Assembly (NCBI RefSeq): GCF_029760895.1
Contig: NZ_CP121679.1
Location: 3,764,001 to 3,828,000 of the forward strand
Direction: 5' to 3'
From: Ancylobacter sp. WKF20
GTDB lineage: Bacteria; Pseudomonadota; Alphaproteobacteria; Rhizobiales; Xanthobacteraceae
Length of the DNA stretch: 64,000 nucleotides
Positions 1-8,361 of this stretch are shown here, piece by piece. The position numbers and the translations under genes were made by a program. The first letter of the stretch is position 1. Each line of letters begins with the position of its first letter. The notes under the pieces are model-generated. The model made no database searches, had not been told where the DNA came from, and saw only the letters and a program-made list of their open reading frames with translations.

Positions 1-149
1 GCCTCGTCGAAGCCGCTGCCGATCTCTTTCAGCGGATCGGCAGCGGCCGGCGTCGCCAGCATCAGCGTGACGGCGGCAAGGGCGGGGAGACGGCGGGCGC
101 CGGGCGAGGTCAGGCACGCGCGGCGCGATGGGAGCCTCGGAAAATCCAT
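1..149 (-). CDS. N-terminus of a secreted protein (cut by window edge)
   Basis: A minus-strand frame starts at ATG 147-149 and runs off the left edge, giving about 49 residues. The start is supported by an AAGGG-type ribosome site about 10 nt upstream. The residues form a classic signal peptide: basic n-region (SRRACL.. ARRLP), a hydrophobic stretch (ALAAVTLMLAT) and a small-residue cleavage site (PAAA before DPLKEIG). The mature protein is therefore expected in the periplasm or outside the cell. Too little remains to name a family. It is divergent from the HAD phosphatase gene, with under 50 bp between the two starts, so they may share a promoter region. Confidence 0.6.
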   Translation of the reverse strand, partial: MDFPRLPSRRACLTSPGARRLPALAAVTLMLATPAAADPLKEIGSGFDE

Positions 150-195
150 GCTATCAGGCCCTTCTCTGTTCTGTTCGGCCGGGCATCGACTTACC

Positions 196-903
196 GTGAA
201 CGCTCCACGCGCCATTCTGTTCGACAAGGACGGTACTCTGGTCGATTTCGACCGTACCTGGGGCCCGGCCGCCGGTGCCGTGATGGCAGCGCTGGCGGGC
301 GAGGACGATGCCGGGCTCGCCGCGCTCCACGAGGTCAGCCACTACATTCCCGCCGAGCGGCGCTTCCTGCAGACCTCGCCGCTGATCGCCGGCTCCTCGC
401 GCCAATACGGCCCCACCTGGGCCAAGGCGCTGGGGCGCGAGGCTGACCTTGCCTTCTTCCGCGAGGTGGACCGGCTGTTCGTGCAGGAAGGCCGGCGCTA
501 CCTCACCCCGCTCGGACGTCCGGCGCAGACGCTGGCGCGGTTCCGCGAGCTTGGCCTGCCGCTCGGCATCGCCACCAATGACGGCGAGGCCAATGCCCGT
601 ATCCAGGCGGAGATCCTCGGGCTGACGGCGCTGCTCAGCGCGGTCTATGGCCATGATTCCGGCTTCGGCTCGAAGCCGGCGCCGGGCATGGTCGAGGCCT
701 TCGCCACGCTGATGGGGCTGAAGCCCAGCGAGATCGCTCTGGTCGGCGATACCAAGCACGACCTCGACACGGCGAAGGCGGCGGGGGCGCAGGCCATCCT
801 CGTGCGCTGCGGCTCGCAGCCGGTGGACGGCTTTGCCGATGAGGCCGATCTCATCGTCGATTCGGTCGAGCACCTCGCCGAATTGATGCTGGAATGCGTG
901 TGA
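196..903 (+). CDS. HAD-family phosphatase (phosphoglycolate phosphatase-like)
   Basis: About 235 residues of the haloacid dehalogenase superfamily. Motif I is DKDGTL near the N-terminus (nucleophile and acid/base Asp), motif II the Thr of IATNDGE, motif III the Lys of GSKPAPGM, and motif IV GDTKHD. The helical cap between motifs I and II is of C1 type, as in Gph-like enzymes that hydrolyse small phosphate esters such as 2-phosphoglycolate; the substrate is not shown by sequence. I chose GTG 196 because motif I follows a few residues later, as usual; ATG 148 or GTG 67 would add an unrelated leader that overlaps the divergent gene. The next gene starts 10 bp downstream, so the pair is probably co-transcribed. 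Confidence 0.82.
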   Translation: MNAPRAILFDKDGTLVDFDRTWGPAAGAVMAALAGEDDAGLAALHEVSHYIPAERRFLQTSPLIAGSSRQYGPTWAKALGREADLAFFREVDRLFVQEGRRYLTPLGRPAQTLARFRELGLPLGIATNDGEANARIQAEILGLTALLSAVYGHDSGFGSKPAPGMVEAFATLMGLKPSEIALVGDTKHDLDTAKAAGAQAILVRCGSQPVDGFADEADLIVDSVEHLAELMLECV

Positions 904-913
904 GGGCGCCGCG

Positions 914-1699
914 ATGATCCGCCGCCGGCTTTATGTCGAGGAGCGTGTCTCCAAGCTCGCCGTGTGGAGCCTGCGCGCGGCGGTCTTCGCCCTGCCGGTG
1001 ACGGCGATCGCCCTCGGCCTCTACGCCACCGAGACGCTGGATTTCCGCAGCGCGGTCTATGCGGTGTTGGCCGGTGTCGGCCTGTCCGCCCTGGCGCTCT
1101 TGCTGGCACTCGCCGGCTTCGTGGTGATCTGGAACGAGGGGCTGCGCGGCCTTGGACGGGTGATTGGCGCGGCGGCGCTGGCGCTCCTCCTCATTGCCCC
1201 GACCGCGACGGTGGCGGCGCTCAGCGTCGGCCTGCCGGCGCTGCACGATATCACCACCGACATGGACGACCCGCCGACCTTCCAGACGCTCGGCCAGTTG
1301 CGCTCGCGGGCGGCCAATAATCTCGCCTATGCGGGGGCGAGCGCCAGCGCCGAGCAGCGCGACGCCTATCCCGGCATCAAGCCGATGATCGTCGATGTGC
1401 CGCCGGATGACGTCTACAAGTCGCTGATGGGTCTGGTGACCCGCCACAAATGGCTGGTGGTCGATGCGGTGCCGCCGCGCGGCGGCCAGCGCGAGGGACG
1501 CATCGAGGCGGTGGCGCGCAGCCTGCCCTTCGGCCTGCGCGACGATGTCGTCATCCGCCTGCGCCGCACCGCCGAGGGCACGCGCATCGACATGCGCTCG
1601 GTCTCGCGCAATTCGGATCGCGATTTCGGCGCCAATGCAAGGCGCATCGACCAGCTTCTGGCGGAACTCGCTGACGCGCAGGGCCGCGCGCGCCGCTGA
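914..1699 (+). CDS. DUF1499 family membrane protein
   Basis: 261 residues. Three hydrophobic segments occupy roughly residues 13-35, 45-72 and 77-105, followed by a soluble domain (about 115-255) resembling DUF1499: YPGIKP, then a VPPDDVYKSLMGLV helix, HKWLVVD, and a closing RSVSRNSDRDFGANARRI segment that is characteristic of the family. Its biochemical role is unknown. The C-terminal domain probably faces the periplasm or cytoplasm as a lipid- or ligand-binding fold. It sits 10 bp after the HAD gene, and its stop is converged on by the MBL-fold gene; a 14-bp perfect palindrome at 1699-1712 lies in the short gap. Confidence 0.75.
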   Translation: MIRRRLYVEERVSKLAVWSLRAAVFALPVTAIALGLYATETLDFRSAVYAVLAGVGLSALALLLALAGFVVIWNEGLRGLGRVIGAAALALLLIAPTATVAALSVGLPALHDITTDMDDPPTFQTLGQLRSRAANNLAYAGASASAEQRDAYPGIKPMIVDVPPDDVYKSLMGLVTRHKWLVVDAVPPRGGQREGRIEAVARSLPFGLRDDVVIRLRRTAEGTRIDMRSVSRNSDRDFGANARRIDQLLAELADAQGRARR

Positions 1700-1732
1700 C
1701 GCGCGGATCCGCGCCTTCAGCCGCGACCGCCC

Positions 1733-2644
1733 TCAGCCGAGCCGGAACGTGCCGTCAAAGGCCGCCGGCCCCTCGGTCAGCACCTCGCCGCGCCCGACCA
1801 GATCTTCCAGATGCGCCAGCGTCGAGAGCCCAGCCGCGTTGAACAGGCGCGGGTTCAGGCCGATATAGATCGCCCGCACGATCTCCGGGATGCTCATCGG
1901 CCCGCGCGCCAGCGCCCGCAGGATGGCGGTCTCGCGCGCCTCGCGGTGGCGGATATAGCGCTCGACGAAGGCGTGCCCCTCCCGCACCGGCCCGCCATGG
2001 CCGGGCAGGTAGAAGGTCTCGGGCCGCGCCCGCAGCCGGTGCAGCGAGGCCATGTAGTCGCTCATCGCCCCATCGGGCGGGGCGACGATGGAGGTCGACC
2101 ACGCCATCACATGATCGCCGACGAAGATGAGCCCGGCGCCCTCAAGCGCGAAGGCCATGTGGTTGGCGGTGTGGCCGGGCGTCGCCAGCGCGGTGAGCGC
2201 CCAGCCGCGGCCGTCGATGCGGGCGCCATCGGCCAGCGCAACATCCGGCAGGAAGGCGCGGTCGGCGGCGGCGTCGAGCGTGTTGACCTCGCCCGCATGC
2301 AGCGCGCGCGCCGCCCGGTGCGGGCCCTCGCCATAGGTTGCGGCACCGGTCTGGGCGACGATGGCGGCGAGCGCCCCGCTATGGTCGCGATGGGTGTGGG
2401 TGAGGATGACGTGGGTGACGGTCTCCCCGCGCACCGCCGCCAGTAGCGCGGCGACATGGGCGGGATCGTCCGGGCCGGGGTCGATGATCGCCACCTCGCC
2501 ATGCCCGACAATGTAGCTGCAGGTGCCGGTGAAGGTGAACGGCCCGCTATTCGGCGCCAGCACGCGGCGCACGCCAGGCGCCACTTCGTCCGCCACGCCG
2601 GGGGCGGCGTCGAAGCGGCGGTCGAACGGGATGTCCTCGGCCAT
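1733..2644 (-). CDS. MBL-fold metallo-hydrolase (LACTB2-like)
   Basis: 303 residues. The binuclear metal motif HTHRDH is at residues 83-88, with further ligands at TPGHT (H158), GDH (D177) and LPGHGG (H216). The C-terminal 70 residues look like the winged-helix tail found in the LACTB2/lactamase_B_2-like group (RGPMSIPEIVRAIY ... LAHLEDLVGRGEV). Members include RNases and thioesterases, and sequence alone does not decide the substrate. No signal peptide is seen, so the protein is cytoplasmic. It is monocistronic, convergent with DUF1499 and divergent from the carbonic anhydrase. Confidence 0.82.
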   Translation of the reverse strand: MAEDIPFDRRFDAAPGVADEVAPGVRRVLAPNSGPFTFTGTCSYIVGHGEVAIIDPGPDDPAHVAALLAAVRGETVTHVILTHTHRDHSGALAAIVAQTGAATYGEGPHRAARALHAGEVNTLDAAADRAFLPDVALADGARIDGRGWALTALATPGHTANHMAFALEGAGLIFVGDHVMAWSTSIVAPPDGAMSDYMASLHRLRARPETFYLPGHGGPVREGHAFVERYIRHREARETAILRALARGPMSIPEIVRAIYIGLNPRLFNAAGLSTLAHLEDLVGRGEVLTEGPAAFDGTFRLG

Positions 2645-2815
2645 GCGCGTGGCTCCTTCTCGCTTGCCCGCGCTGTCGCCCTAGCTCAGCCGATGGCCGC
2701 TGTCGAGGCGCCCGCCCCTCCTTATGCCGTGCGGGCCGGCCGTCTCTCCATGCGGCAGGATTGCCTCCTGCGCGACACGCCTTTAAGGAGCGAAGGCGGC
2801 GTGCGTGAGCGAGGG

Positions 2816-3436
2816 ATGACGATGGATCAGCTGGTGGACGGCTATCGCCGGTTTCGCGCGACCTCCTGGCCGGAGCGGAAGGCGTTGTTCGAGAAGCTGG
2901 CGGCACGTGGCCAGCGCCCGCAGACCCTGGTGATCGCCTGTTCCGACAGTCGCGTCGATCCCAGCATGATCTTCGATGCCGGGCCGGGCGAACTGTTCGT
3001 CGTGCGCAACGTCGCCAATATCGTGCCGCCCTATTCGACCCCAGACCACCACCACCACGGCACCAGCGCGGCTCTCGAATTCGCGGTGCGGGTGCTGGAG
3101 GTGCGCGAGATCGTCGTGATGGGCCACGCGCTGTGCGGCGGCGCCGGCGCGCTGATCGACGGCGCGCCCGATGCGGCGCAGGACTTCCTGCCGGACTGGA
3201 TCCGCATCGCCACCCCCGCCCGCGACATCGCGCTCAACCTCTCGAGCGACCCGGCCGAGCAACGCCGCATTCTGGAACACCAGTGCGTGAAGCTCTCGCT
3301 GCGCAATCTCGAGACATTTCCCTGGGTCCGCGAGCGGCTGGAGGATGGCCGTCTGGTGCTGCATGGCGCCTATTTCGCGGTGGCCACCGGGGTGCTGGAA
3401 CGGCTGGACGAAGACGGCGTGTTCCGCCCGGCCTGA
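2816..3436 (+). CDS. Beta-class carbonic anhydrase
   Basis: About 206 residues. It catalyses reversible hydration of CO2 to bicarbonate with a Zn ion. The zinc and catalytic set is visible: CSDSR (C42, D44, R46), then H104 and C107 in MGHALCGGAGAL, the normal beta-class pattern. It is cytoplasmic, with no leader. Start choice is open: ATG 2816, ATG 2822, or GTG 2801, which has an AAGGAG 10 nt upstream (2785-2790). I use 2816 because family members usually begin a few residues before LVDGYRRFR. A weak stem-loop with a G-U pair at 3473-3495 follows the stop and might end transcription. Confidence 0.88.
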   Translation: MTMDQLVDGYRRFRATSWPERKALFEKLAARGQRPQTLVIACSDSRVDPSMIFDAGPGELFVVRNVANIVPPYSTPDHHHHGTSAALEFAVRVLEVREIVVMGHALCGGAGALIDGAPDAAQDFLPDWIRIATPARDIALNLSSDPAEQRRILEHQCVKLSLRNLETFPWVRERLEDGRLVLHGAYFAVATGVLERLDEDGVFRPA

Positions 3437-3534
3437 GCCCGGCTCCGCCCCTCCCATGTGGAACTCCAACCGGCAATCCGCGTTAGGCGGGTTGCAGGCT
3501 GTGTCCTGCCAATCAAAGCATTGGGAGAGACGCG

Positions 3535-4074
3535 ATGGGGTTGCTCACGAAAGACATCAAATCGCTCGACGACCTCCTTCTGCAGGCCCTCGCCGAACTG
3601 CGCTACACCGAGCGTCGGATCCAGCGGGCCCTGCCGATCCTCGCCGGCAAGCTCTCCGACGCCCGCCTGCAGGACGAGATGCAGACATGGGTCGAGGCCT
3701 CCGAGGCCTATATGGAGCGCGTCGACGACGTGTTCCGCCTGCATGGCGCGACGCCGTGCCTGGTCGAATCCCCGGCGATCGACGGGATATTCATCAGCGC
3801 CGACGAGCTGAATGACGAGATCGACAGCTATCATGTGCTGGACACCGCCATCATCGGCGCGGTCGAGGCGGTGGCGGCCTACAGTCTCACGCGCTATCAG
3901 ACGGTGATCGGCTGGCTGCGCCAGGGCGGCCGAGTGGAGAGTGCGCGCCTGCTGCATGAGAATCTGAGCAGCCGCCGTCGCGCCACAGCCGCGCTTCAGG
4001 TGCTCGCCGAGCGCTGCCTCGCCGAGCAGCGTGTGCGCCGCTCGGGTCGCCTGCCCGCCGTGCTCGCCGGCTAA
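3535..4074 (+). CDS. DUF892 (YciE/YciF-type) ferritin-like protein
   Basis: 179 residues, almost all helical. It starts with the family's SLDDLLLQALAELRYTERRI helix and contains helix pairs with Glu/His-rich faces (AELRYTE, EAYMERVDDVF, VEAVAAYSLTRYQ), as in YciE/YciF proteins that fold as four-helix ferritin-like bundles. These are stress-associated proteins without a firmly established reaction. A GGGAG ribosome site precedes the ATG. The acidic metal ligands typical of true ferritins are only partly recognisable, so iron binding is not claimed. It converges on the amidoligase gene, with stops 3 bp apart. Confidence 0.75.
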   Translation: MGLLTKDIKSLDDLLLQALAELRYTERRIQRALPILAGKLSDARLQDEMQTWVEASEAYMERVDDVFRLHGATPCLVESPAIDGIFISADELNDEIDSYHVLDTAIIGAVEAVAAYSLTRYQTVIGWLRQGGRVESARLLHENLSSRRRATAALQVLAERCLAEQRVRRSGRLPAVLAG

Positions 4075-4077
4075 TAT

Positions 4078-5010
4078 CTACCGCTGCAGCGCCCTTGCCG
4101 TGCGGGCGGCGAGGGCCTCCGTGTCCGCCGCCAGCCGCTCGACCCGCACCCACAGATTCCAGTCTGCCGCCAGGCTCCAGCCGGCCACGCCGACGCGGGC
4201 CACCGGCAGCCGATAGTGCAGCACGGGGCGCGGCTTCACCTTGTCGGTGATGCGCCCGGCTACACGGTCTCCCAGCAGTTCCAGGAACAAGGGCAACAGG
4301 TCGAGCCCGCGCTTGCGCGTCGGGTTGGCGGCCAGATAGTCGTCGCACAGCGTCGGCAGGTCCGGCGCATAGGCGGGATCGAGCACGTGCCGCCGATAGG
4401 CCGCCGGAAATGGCTCCGGCGCATGCAGCCGCGCCAGCGCGGACGGCAGGATCTCCCCGCGCAATTCGTCCTCCAGCAGCAGATAGGCCCGCAGCAGCGC
4501 CAGGATCGTCGCTGGCGCCGGATCGGGGGGCACGATGTTGAGGTGCAGCCCGAGCGAGCCCGCCAGCGTGGCGCGGTCCCCGCCCGCGCCCGCGGCCTGC
4601 AGCCGGGCAAGAGCCGCGTCGACGGCCGGAAGGTCTTCCGGCGGCAGGGGCTCGGTCACCAGTTCGCGCGGGATGATCAGGCCGAGGCACGCGGCGACCA
4701 GCGTGGAGGCCGGTGGGCGCAGCCAGGGCGCGGGGTGCCGATAGGGCCGGTGCGGGTGGATGTGCCGCAGGTCGCGCTCGACGCTGATACGCCCGAGCGC
4801 CGAGTCGACCAGATGGAAGGCGAAAGGGTCTTCCTCCTCCACCCGTCCGCCCAGATGCGCCGCCAGCACGCCGGCGGCCCGGCGCTCCGAGAGGCCGGTG
4901 AACTCGACCTCGATCCCGACGCGGCGCGGCCGCCCGGCCGAATCGAGCGGGCGAGGCAAGGCATCAAAGGCGAGGGGAGAACCGGGCTCGACCCGGGGCG
5001 CGGCGTTCAT
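4078..5010 (-). CDS. Amidoligase family protein
   Basis: About 310 residues from ATG 5010. The opening GIEVEFTGLSERRAA matches the start of the Amidoligase_2 domain, a glutamine-synthetase/GCS-fold family that forms amide bonds with ATP. Later blocks (SVERDLRHIHPHRPYR, HLNIVPPDPAPATILALLRAYLLLEDELR) fit the same domain. Such genes usually sit beside a peptidase or class I amidotransferase; none is here, so the partner and product are unknown. A longer start (GTG/ATG up to 5058) adds residues that lack the family pattern. tRNA-Pro lies just upstream on the same strand. Confidence 0.72.
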   Translation of the reverse strand: MNAAPRVEPGSPLAFDALPRPLDSAGRPRRVGIEVEFTGLSERRAAGVLAAHLGGRVEEEDPFAFHLVDSALGRISVERDLRHIHPHRPYRHPAPWLRPPASTLVAACLGLIIPRELVTEPLPPEDLPAVDAALARLQAAGAGGDRATLAGSLGLHLNIVPPDPAPATILALLRAYLLLEDELRGEILPSALARLHAPEPFPAAYRRHVLDPAYAPDLPTLCDDYLAANPTRKRGLDLLPLFLELLGDRVAGRITDKVKPRPVLHYRLPVARVGVAGWSLAADWNLWVRVERLAADTEALAARTARALQR

Positions 5011-5123
5011 CCGCCCAATCTGGGCACGACACCCGGCTTTTTCGAGACGTAACGTCAACCTTCTCCCGACTCGCCCGGAGGCGCGCGGGGAAAGACCAGA
5101 TGGGGATGGATCTCGGGAATGGA

Positions 5124-5200
5124 TGGTCGGAGTGGCAGGATTTGAACCTGCGACCCCCTCGTCCCGAACGAGGTGCGCTACCAGACTGCGCTACACTCCG
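5124..5200 (-). tRNA. tRNA-Pro (anticodon CGG), CCA encoded
   Basis: The minus strand folds as a complete cloverleaf: acceptor CGGAGTG pairs with CACTCCG, the D-arm contains AGCGCAGTCTGGTAGCGC, the anticodon stem CCTCG/CGAGG holds loop TTCGGGA (5162-5168, anticodon CGG), and the T-arm has GGTTCAAATCC. CCA is encoded at 5124-5126. It reads the CCG codon, which is abundant in this GC-rich DNA. Confidence 0.95.
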
Positions 5201-5356
5201 CCGCGGCGCGAGCCTCTAACATGCGAATGAGCCGGGTAGCAAGTGCAGGGGGGTCGGAAATCGTGGATCGTGCCCAGCCTGTGGATGACGCGGACCGAGG
5301 GATGGTTGAAAGCCGCGCCGTCCTGTGGCTATGTCCGCCCCGCGCCAGCCGGCTGA

Positions 5357-5431
5357 TGGGGCGTCGCCAAGCGGTAAGGCAGGGGATTTTGATTCCCCCA
5401 TGCGGAGGTTCGAATCCTCCCGCCCCAGCCA
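5357..5431 (+). tRNA. tRNA-Gln (anticodon UUG), CCA encoded
   Basis: Acceptor TGGGGCG pairs with CGCCCCA, followed by GCCA. The D-arm includes GCCAAGCGGTAAGGC, the anticodon stem GGGGA/TCCCC encloses TTTTGAT (5387-5393, anticodon TTG), and the T-arm is GGAGGTTCGAATCCTCC. It is transcribed away from the tRNA-Pro gene. The 156 bp between the two tRNAs hold no gene I can support. Confidence 0.95.
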
Positions 5432-5444
5432 GCGGCCGCGCCGT

Positions 5445-6140
5445 TCACCATCCATCCCGCCAGGCAAAGCCCAGAACGTTCGCCGTATAGCTCTCGACCA
5501 GCGCGCTGAAGGCCCGGCCGTCCGGCAGCGTCAGCACGGCGCGGTGTTCCAGCACGAAGCGCGGCATGGCGAGGGGCTGCGCGCCTGGAGCGGGCAGCGG
5601 CGTGGTCATCTCCCATCCGTCGGGCAGCGGTTGCCACAAAAGTGTCGCGGCCAGCGTCTGCCTGCGGAAGCGCAGCGGCTGCACGACGCGGCCGAAAGAC
5701 GTGTCGGTGGTGTCGAGCTGCTGGTTCATCTCAGGCGTAAGCCGCGCGGGCACGTACCAATTGTCGGCTTCCGACAGCACGCGCTCCCCGCAGGCCAGCC
5801 GCACACGGCGATAGCGCACCGGCTCCTCCGCGCCGACCCCCAGCATTTGCCGGATGGCGTCGGTGGCGGGCTTGTCGGCGCCCGTCACTCGTTGCGCGAC
5901 GATCTTCGCGCCGGTCGGCGCCAGCCGGTGCGCGGCGCACCAGCGGTCCAGCGTCAAAGTCGCGCTGGGGTTGCTCAGGAGCTCGGCATTGAGGGTCTGC
6001 AACAGGGCGAGCGCGCCGAGGCGGGCGGTGGCCGTGTCCGGCCAGGTGGGCGGCGGGGGCTCCTGCGCCCGCAGGGGGCTGGCGAGCAGGGCGAGGAGGA
6101 CGGTGGCGGCGAGGCCGGATCGGAGGGGGAAGGAGAGCAC
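5445..6140 (-). CDS. Secreted protein with chorismate-lyase (UbiC/UTRA)-like fold
   Basis: 231 residues from GTG 6140. A signal peptide covers about residues 1-25 (SGLAATVLLALLASPLRAQ), so the mature domain is periplasmic. The core (PVRYRRVRLACGERVLSEAD, WYVPARLTPEMNQQL, DTSFGRVVQPLRFRRQTL) follows the order of UbiC: a strand ending in a basic residue, the equivalent of the lyase VVP..L segment, the TxxGR/LGR-type turn, and a final Glu-containing strand (SALVESYTANVLGF). UbiC is cytoplasmic and makes 4-hydroxybenzoate from chorismate; an exported relative more likely binds or hydrolyses something else. Family assignment is by pattern only. Confidence 0.55.
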   Translation of the reverse strand: MLSFPLRSGLAATVLLALLASPLRAQEPPPPTWPDTATARLGALALLQTLNAELLSNPSATLTLDRWCAAHRLAPTGAKIVAQRVTGADKPATDAIRQMLGVGAEEPVRYRRVRLACGERVLSEADNWYVPARLTPEMNQQLDTTDTSFGRVVQPLRFRRQTLAATLLWQPLPDGWEMTTPLPAPGAQPLAMPRFVLEHRAVLTLPDGRAFSALVESYTANVLGFAWRDGW

Positions 6141-6333
6141 GACATAGCCTCGCGGGGAGGGGCGAAAGGGCGACCACCTTTGTGCCTGCCCTCGACGCGA
6201 GCTGGCAATCCCGTCGCGTCGCTACCCGCGCCTCTGTGGCCTGGCGCAGGGCGATCTCCGCTCAAATAGTCCTTTGCCCGACGGGGCCCCATGCTAGAAG
6301 CGGGCGATCCTTTTCCAGACAGGCGCGTTTCCC

Positions 6334-7083
6334 GTGCGCATCCATCTCGTCAATCCCAACACCACCGTCTCCATGACCGAGAAGGCCGCCGCCGCCGCGC
6401 GGGCCGTCGCGTCGCCGGGCACGCAGATTGTGGCCGCGACGTCCAGCATGGGCCCGGCCTCGATCGAGGGCTTCTATGACGATGCGCTGGCGCTGCCGGG
6501 CCTGCTGCACGCCATTGCCATGGCCGAGGCGGGCGAGGGGAGCGCGGTCGACGCCCATATCATCGCCTGTTTCGACGATACCGGCCTCGATGCCGCCCGC
6601 ACGCTGGCGCGGGCTCCCGTGGTCGGCATTGGCGAGGCGGGCTTTCATCTCGCTAGCCTGATCGCCCATCGCTTCGCCGTGGTGACGACGCTGTCGCGCT
6701 CCGTGCCGGTGATCGAGGCCAATCTCGCCCGCTACGGGCTGCTGGCGCGTTGCTGCGCCATTCGTGCCTCGGAAGTGGCGGTGCTGGAGCTCGAAGACCC
6801 GGCCTCGGATGCGCGCGCGCGCATTTCCGCCGAGATCGGCCGTGCCGTCGTCGCGGACAAGGCCGAGGCCATCGTGCTCGGCTGCGCCGGCATGGCGGAC
6901 CTCGCCCGCGCCTTGGCCGACGAACATGGCGTGCCGGTGATCGACGGTGTCGCGAGCGCGGTGGCGCTGGCCGAGGGGCTGGTGCGCACCGGCCTCGCCA
7001 CCTCCAAGGCCGGGCCCTATGCCGCGCCGCGCGCGAAGCCCTATGCGGGCCTGCTGGCAGACTTCGCCCCGCGCCAGCCCTGA
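6334..7083 (+). CDS. Asp/Glu/hydantoin racemase family protein
   Basis: 249 residues beginning at GTG 6334 (VRIHLVNPNTT). It has the family's N-terminal NPNTT/S block and the two catalytic-type cysteines in ACFDDTGLDAAR and LGCAGMADLA, which serve as the two proton donors and acceptors in hydantoin and allantoin racemases. It probably racemises a 5-substituted hydantoin or a related compound in the cytoplasm. The hydantoinase and carbamoylase genes with which it could work lie 44 kb away (50.6-53.4 kb), so a joint pathway is inference. It stands alone between a divergent secreted-protein gene and the MarR gene. Confidence 0.78.
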   Translation: MRIHLVNPNTTVSMTEKAAAAARAVASPGTQIVAATSSMGPASIEGFYDDALALPGLLHAIAMAEAGEGSAVDAHIIACFDDTGLDAARTLARAPVVGIGEAGFHLASLIAHRFAVVTTLSRSVPVIEANLARYGLLARCCAIRASEVAVLELEDPASDARARISAEIGRAVVADKAEAIVLGCAGMADLARALADEHGVPVIDGVASAVALAEGLVRTGLATSKAGPYAAPRAKPYAGLLADFAPRQP

Positions 7084-7099
7084 AGGGCTTCAGGCAGCA

Positions 7100-7561
7100 T
7101 CACGTCAGTTTCTGCAACAGGGCGACCAGTTGCGCGCCTTCTTTGGGGGTGAGCGGCTCAAGCGTGCGCTGGGTGATGTCCCGCGACGCCTCGATGGCGG
7201 CATCGGCAACGGCGAGGCCGCGCTCGGTGAGGCCGGCGGCCTGGCGCCGCTTGTCGAGCGGGTCGTCGGCGCTGAGCACGAAGCCGCGGCCGGTCAGCCG
7301 GTCGATCACGCCCTTCACCGTCGGCAGGTCGAGATGCAGCAGGCGGCCGAGGCGCTGATGCGAGCAGGGGCCGACCTCGCGCAGCCGCACGAGCACCGCG
7401 AATTGGGGCGCTGTCAGACCCTCGACCATGCCGGCCTCGAACAGCCCGGCATGGCGCTGGGCGGCGAGGCGCAGGACAAAGCCGAACTGGTCGTCGAGAC
7501 GATAGGGCGCCATCGGGGCGTCGTCCGTCGTCTCGCTGCCCCCGCGTCGCCCGGCCATCAT
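7100..7561 (-). CDS. MarR-family transcriptional regulator
   Basis: About 153 residues from ATG 7561, preceded by GGGACGGG; ATG 7513 is an alternative. The winged helix spans GLTAPQFAVLVRLREVGPCSHQRLGRLLHLDLPTVKGVIDRLTGRGFV, and the wing is SADDPLDKRRQAAGLTERG, a standard MarR pattern. It lies about 100 bp downstream of the LIV-type transporter operon on the same strand, and the gap is unusually AT-rich around 7627-7650, where its own promoter or operator could sit. It may regulate the transporter, but that is inferred from position only. Confidence 0.82.
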   Translation of the reverse strand: MMAGRRGGSETTDDAPMAPYRLDDQFGFVLRLAAQRHAGLFEAGMVEGLTAPQFAVLVRLREVGPCSHQRLGRLLHLDLPTVKGVIDRLTGRGFVLSADDPLDKRRQAAGLTERGLAVADAAIEASRDITQRTLEPLTPKEGAQLVALLQKLT

Positions 7562-7662
7562 CCCGTCCCTGATCTGTGCGACGCATCTCAGCATGAATGA
7601 GCCGGCTCGCAAATCTCGAAGCCGGAACATCGTTAAATTACAGGATGATGCACAGGAATTGG

Positions 7663-8361
7663 TCAGGCCCCGGTCGGCAGGAGGGGGCCGGCCGGGATGG
7701 AGCCGTCGATCAGGCAGCCATGGTCGATGCGATAGCTGCGGTCGCAGATGGCGTCGGTCAGGTCGCTGTTCTGCTCCGAGATGAGGATGGACAGGCCCTG
7801 CGCCTTCATGGAGGCGATCGCTTCCATCATCTGATCGACAATGATGGGCGCGACGCCTTCCGAAGGTTCGTCGAGGAGAAGCAGGGCCGGGTTGCTGACG
7901 AGCGCGCGCGCCACCGCCAGCATCTGCTGCTCGCCGCCGGACATCTGCCCGCCCGGCCGGTGGCGCATCGTCGCAAGGTTCGGGAACAGCGCGAACACTG
8001 CGGCCTCGTCCCACACCACTCCACCGATGCCGGGACGTGGCGGGCGGCGGGCGATGGCGAGGTTCTCCGCGACGGTGAGGTCGGTGAAGATGCGGCGGTC
8101 CTCGGGTACATAGCCGACACCGCATCGGGCGATGCGGAAGGTGGGCAGGGCGGTAATATCCTGCCCCTCCAGAGAAAGGCGGCGCGCGCGGCGCTGCACC
8201 AGACCGAGGATCGCCTTCAGCGTGGTGCTCTTGCCGGCCCCGTTCGGCCCGATCAACGCCACCGCTTCGCCGCGCGCCACGGTGAGCGACAGGTCGAACA
8301 GGATCTGCGCGGCGCCGTACCACGCCTCGAGGCCGTCGATTTCCAGGATCGGGGAGCTCAT
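7663..8361 (-). CDS. livF: LIV-type ABC transporter ATP-binding protein (LivF)
   Basis: 232 residues. Walker A is GPNGAGKST, the signature motif MSGGEQQMLAVARAL, and Walker B LLLLDEPSEG, with the ISEQNSDLTDAI switch region typical of LivF rather than LivG. The second ATPase of a branched-chain amino acid/amide-type importer, it powers the fused permease. Its ATG overlaps the stop of the livG gene by the ATGA arrangement, so translation is coupled. It is the last gene of the transporter operon. Confidence 0.9.
   Translation of the reverse strand: MSSPILEIDGLEAWYGAAQILFDLSLTVARGEAVALIGPNGAGKSTTLKAILGLVQRRARRLSLEGQDITALPTFRIARCGVGYVPEDRRIFTDLTVAENLAIARRPPRPGIGGVVWDEAAVFALFPNLATMRHRPGGQMSGGEQQMLAVARALVSNPALLLLDEPSEGVAPIIVDQMMEAIASMKAQGLSILISEQNSDLTDAICDRSYRIDHGCLIDGSIPAGPLLPTGA

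Noticed and set aside
1699..1712. 14-bp perfect palindrome GCGCGGATCCGCGC between convergent genes
   Set aside because: No loop room and no T tract, so not a credible intrinsic terminator; could be chance in GC-rich DNA.
3473..3495. Stem-loop GCAATCCGC/GCGGGTTGC after the carbonic anhydrase gene
   Set aside because: Contains a G-U pair and lacks a T tract; too weak to call a terminator.
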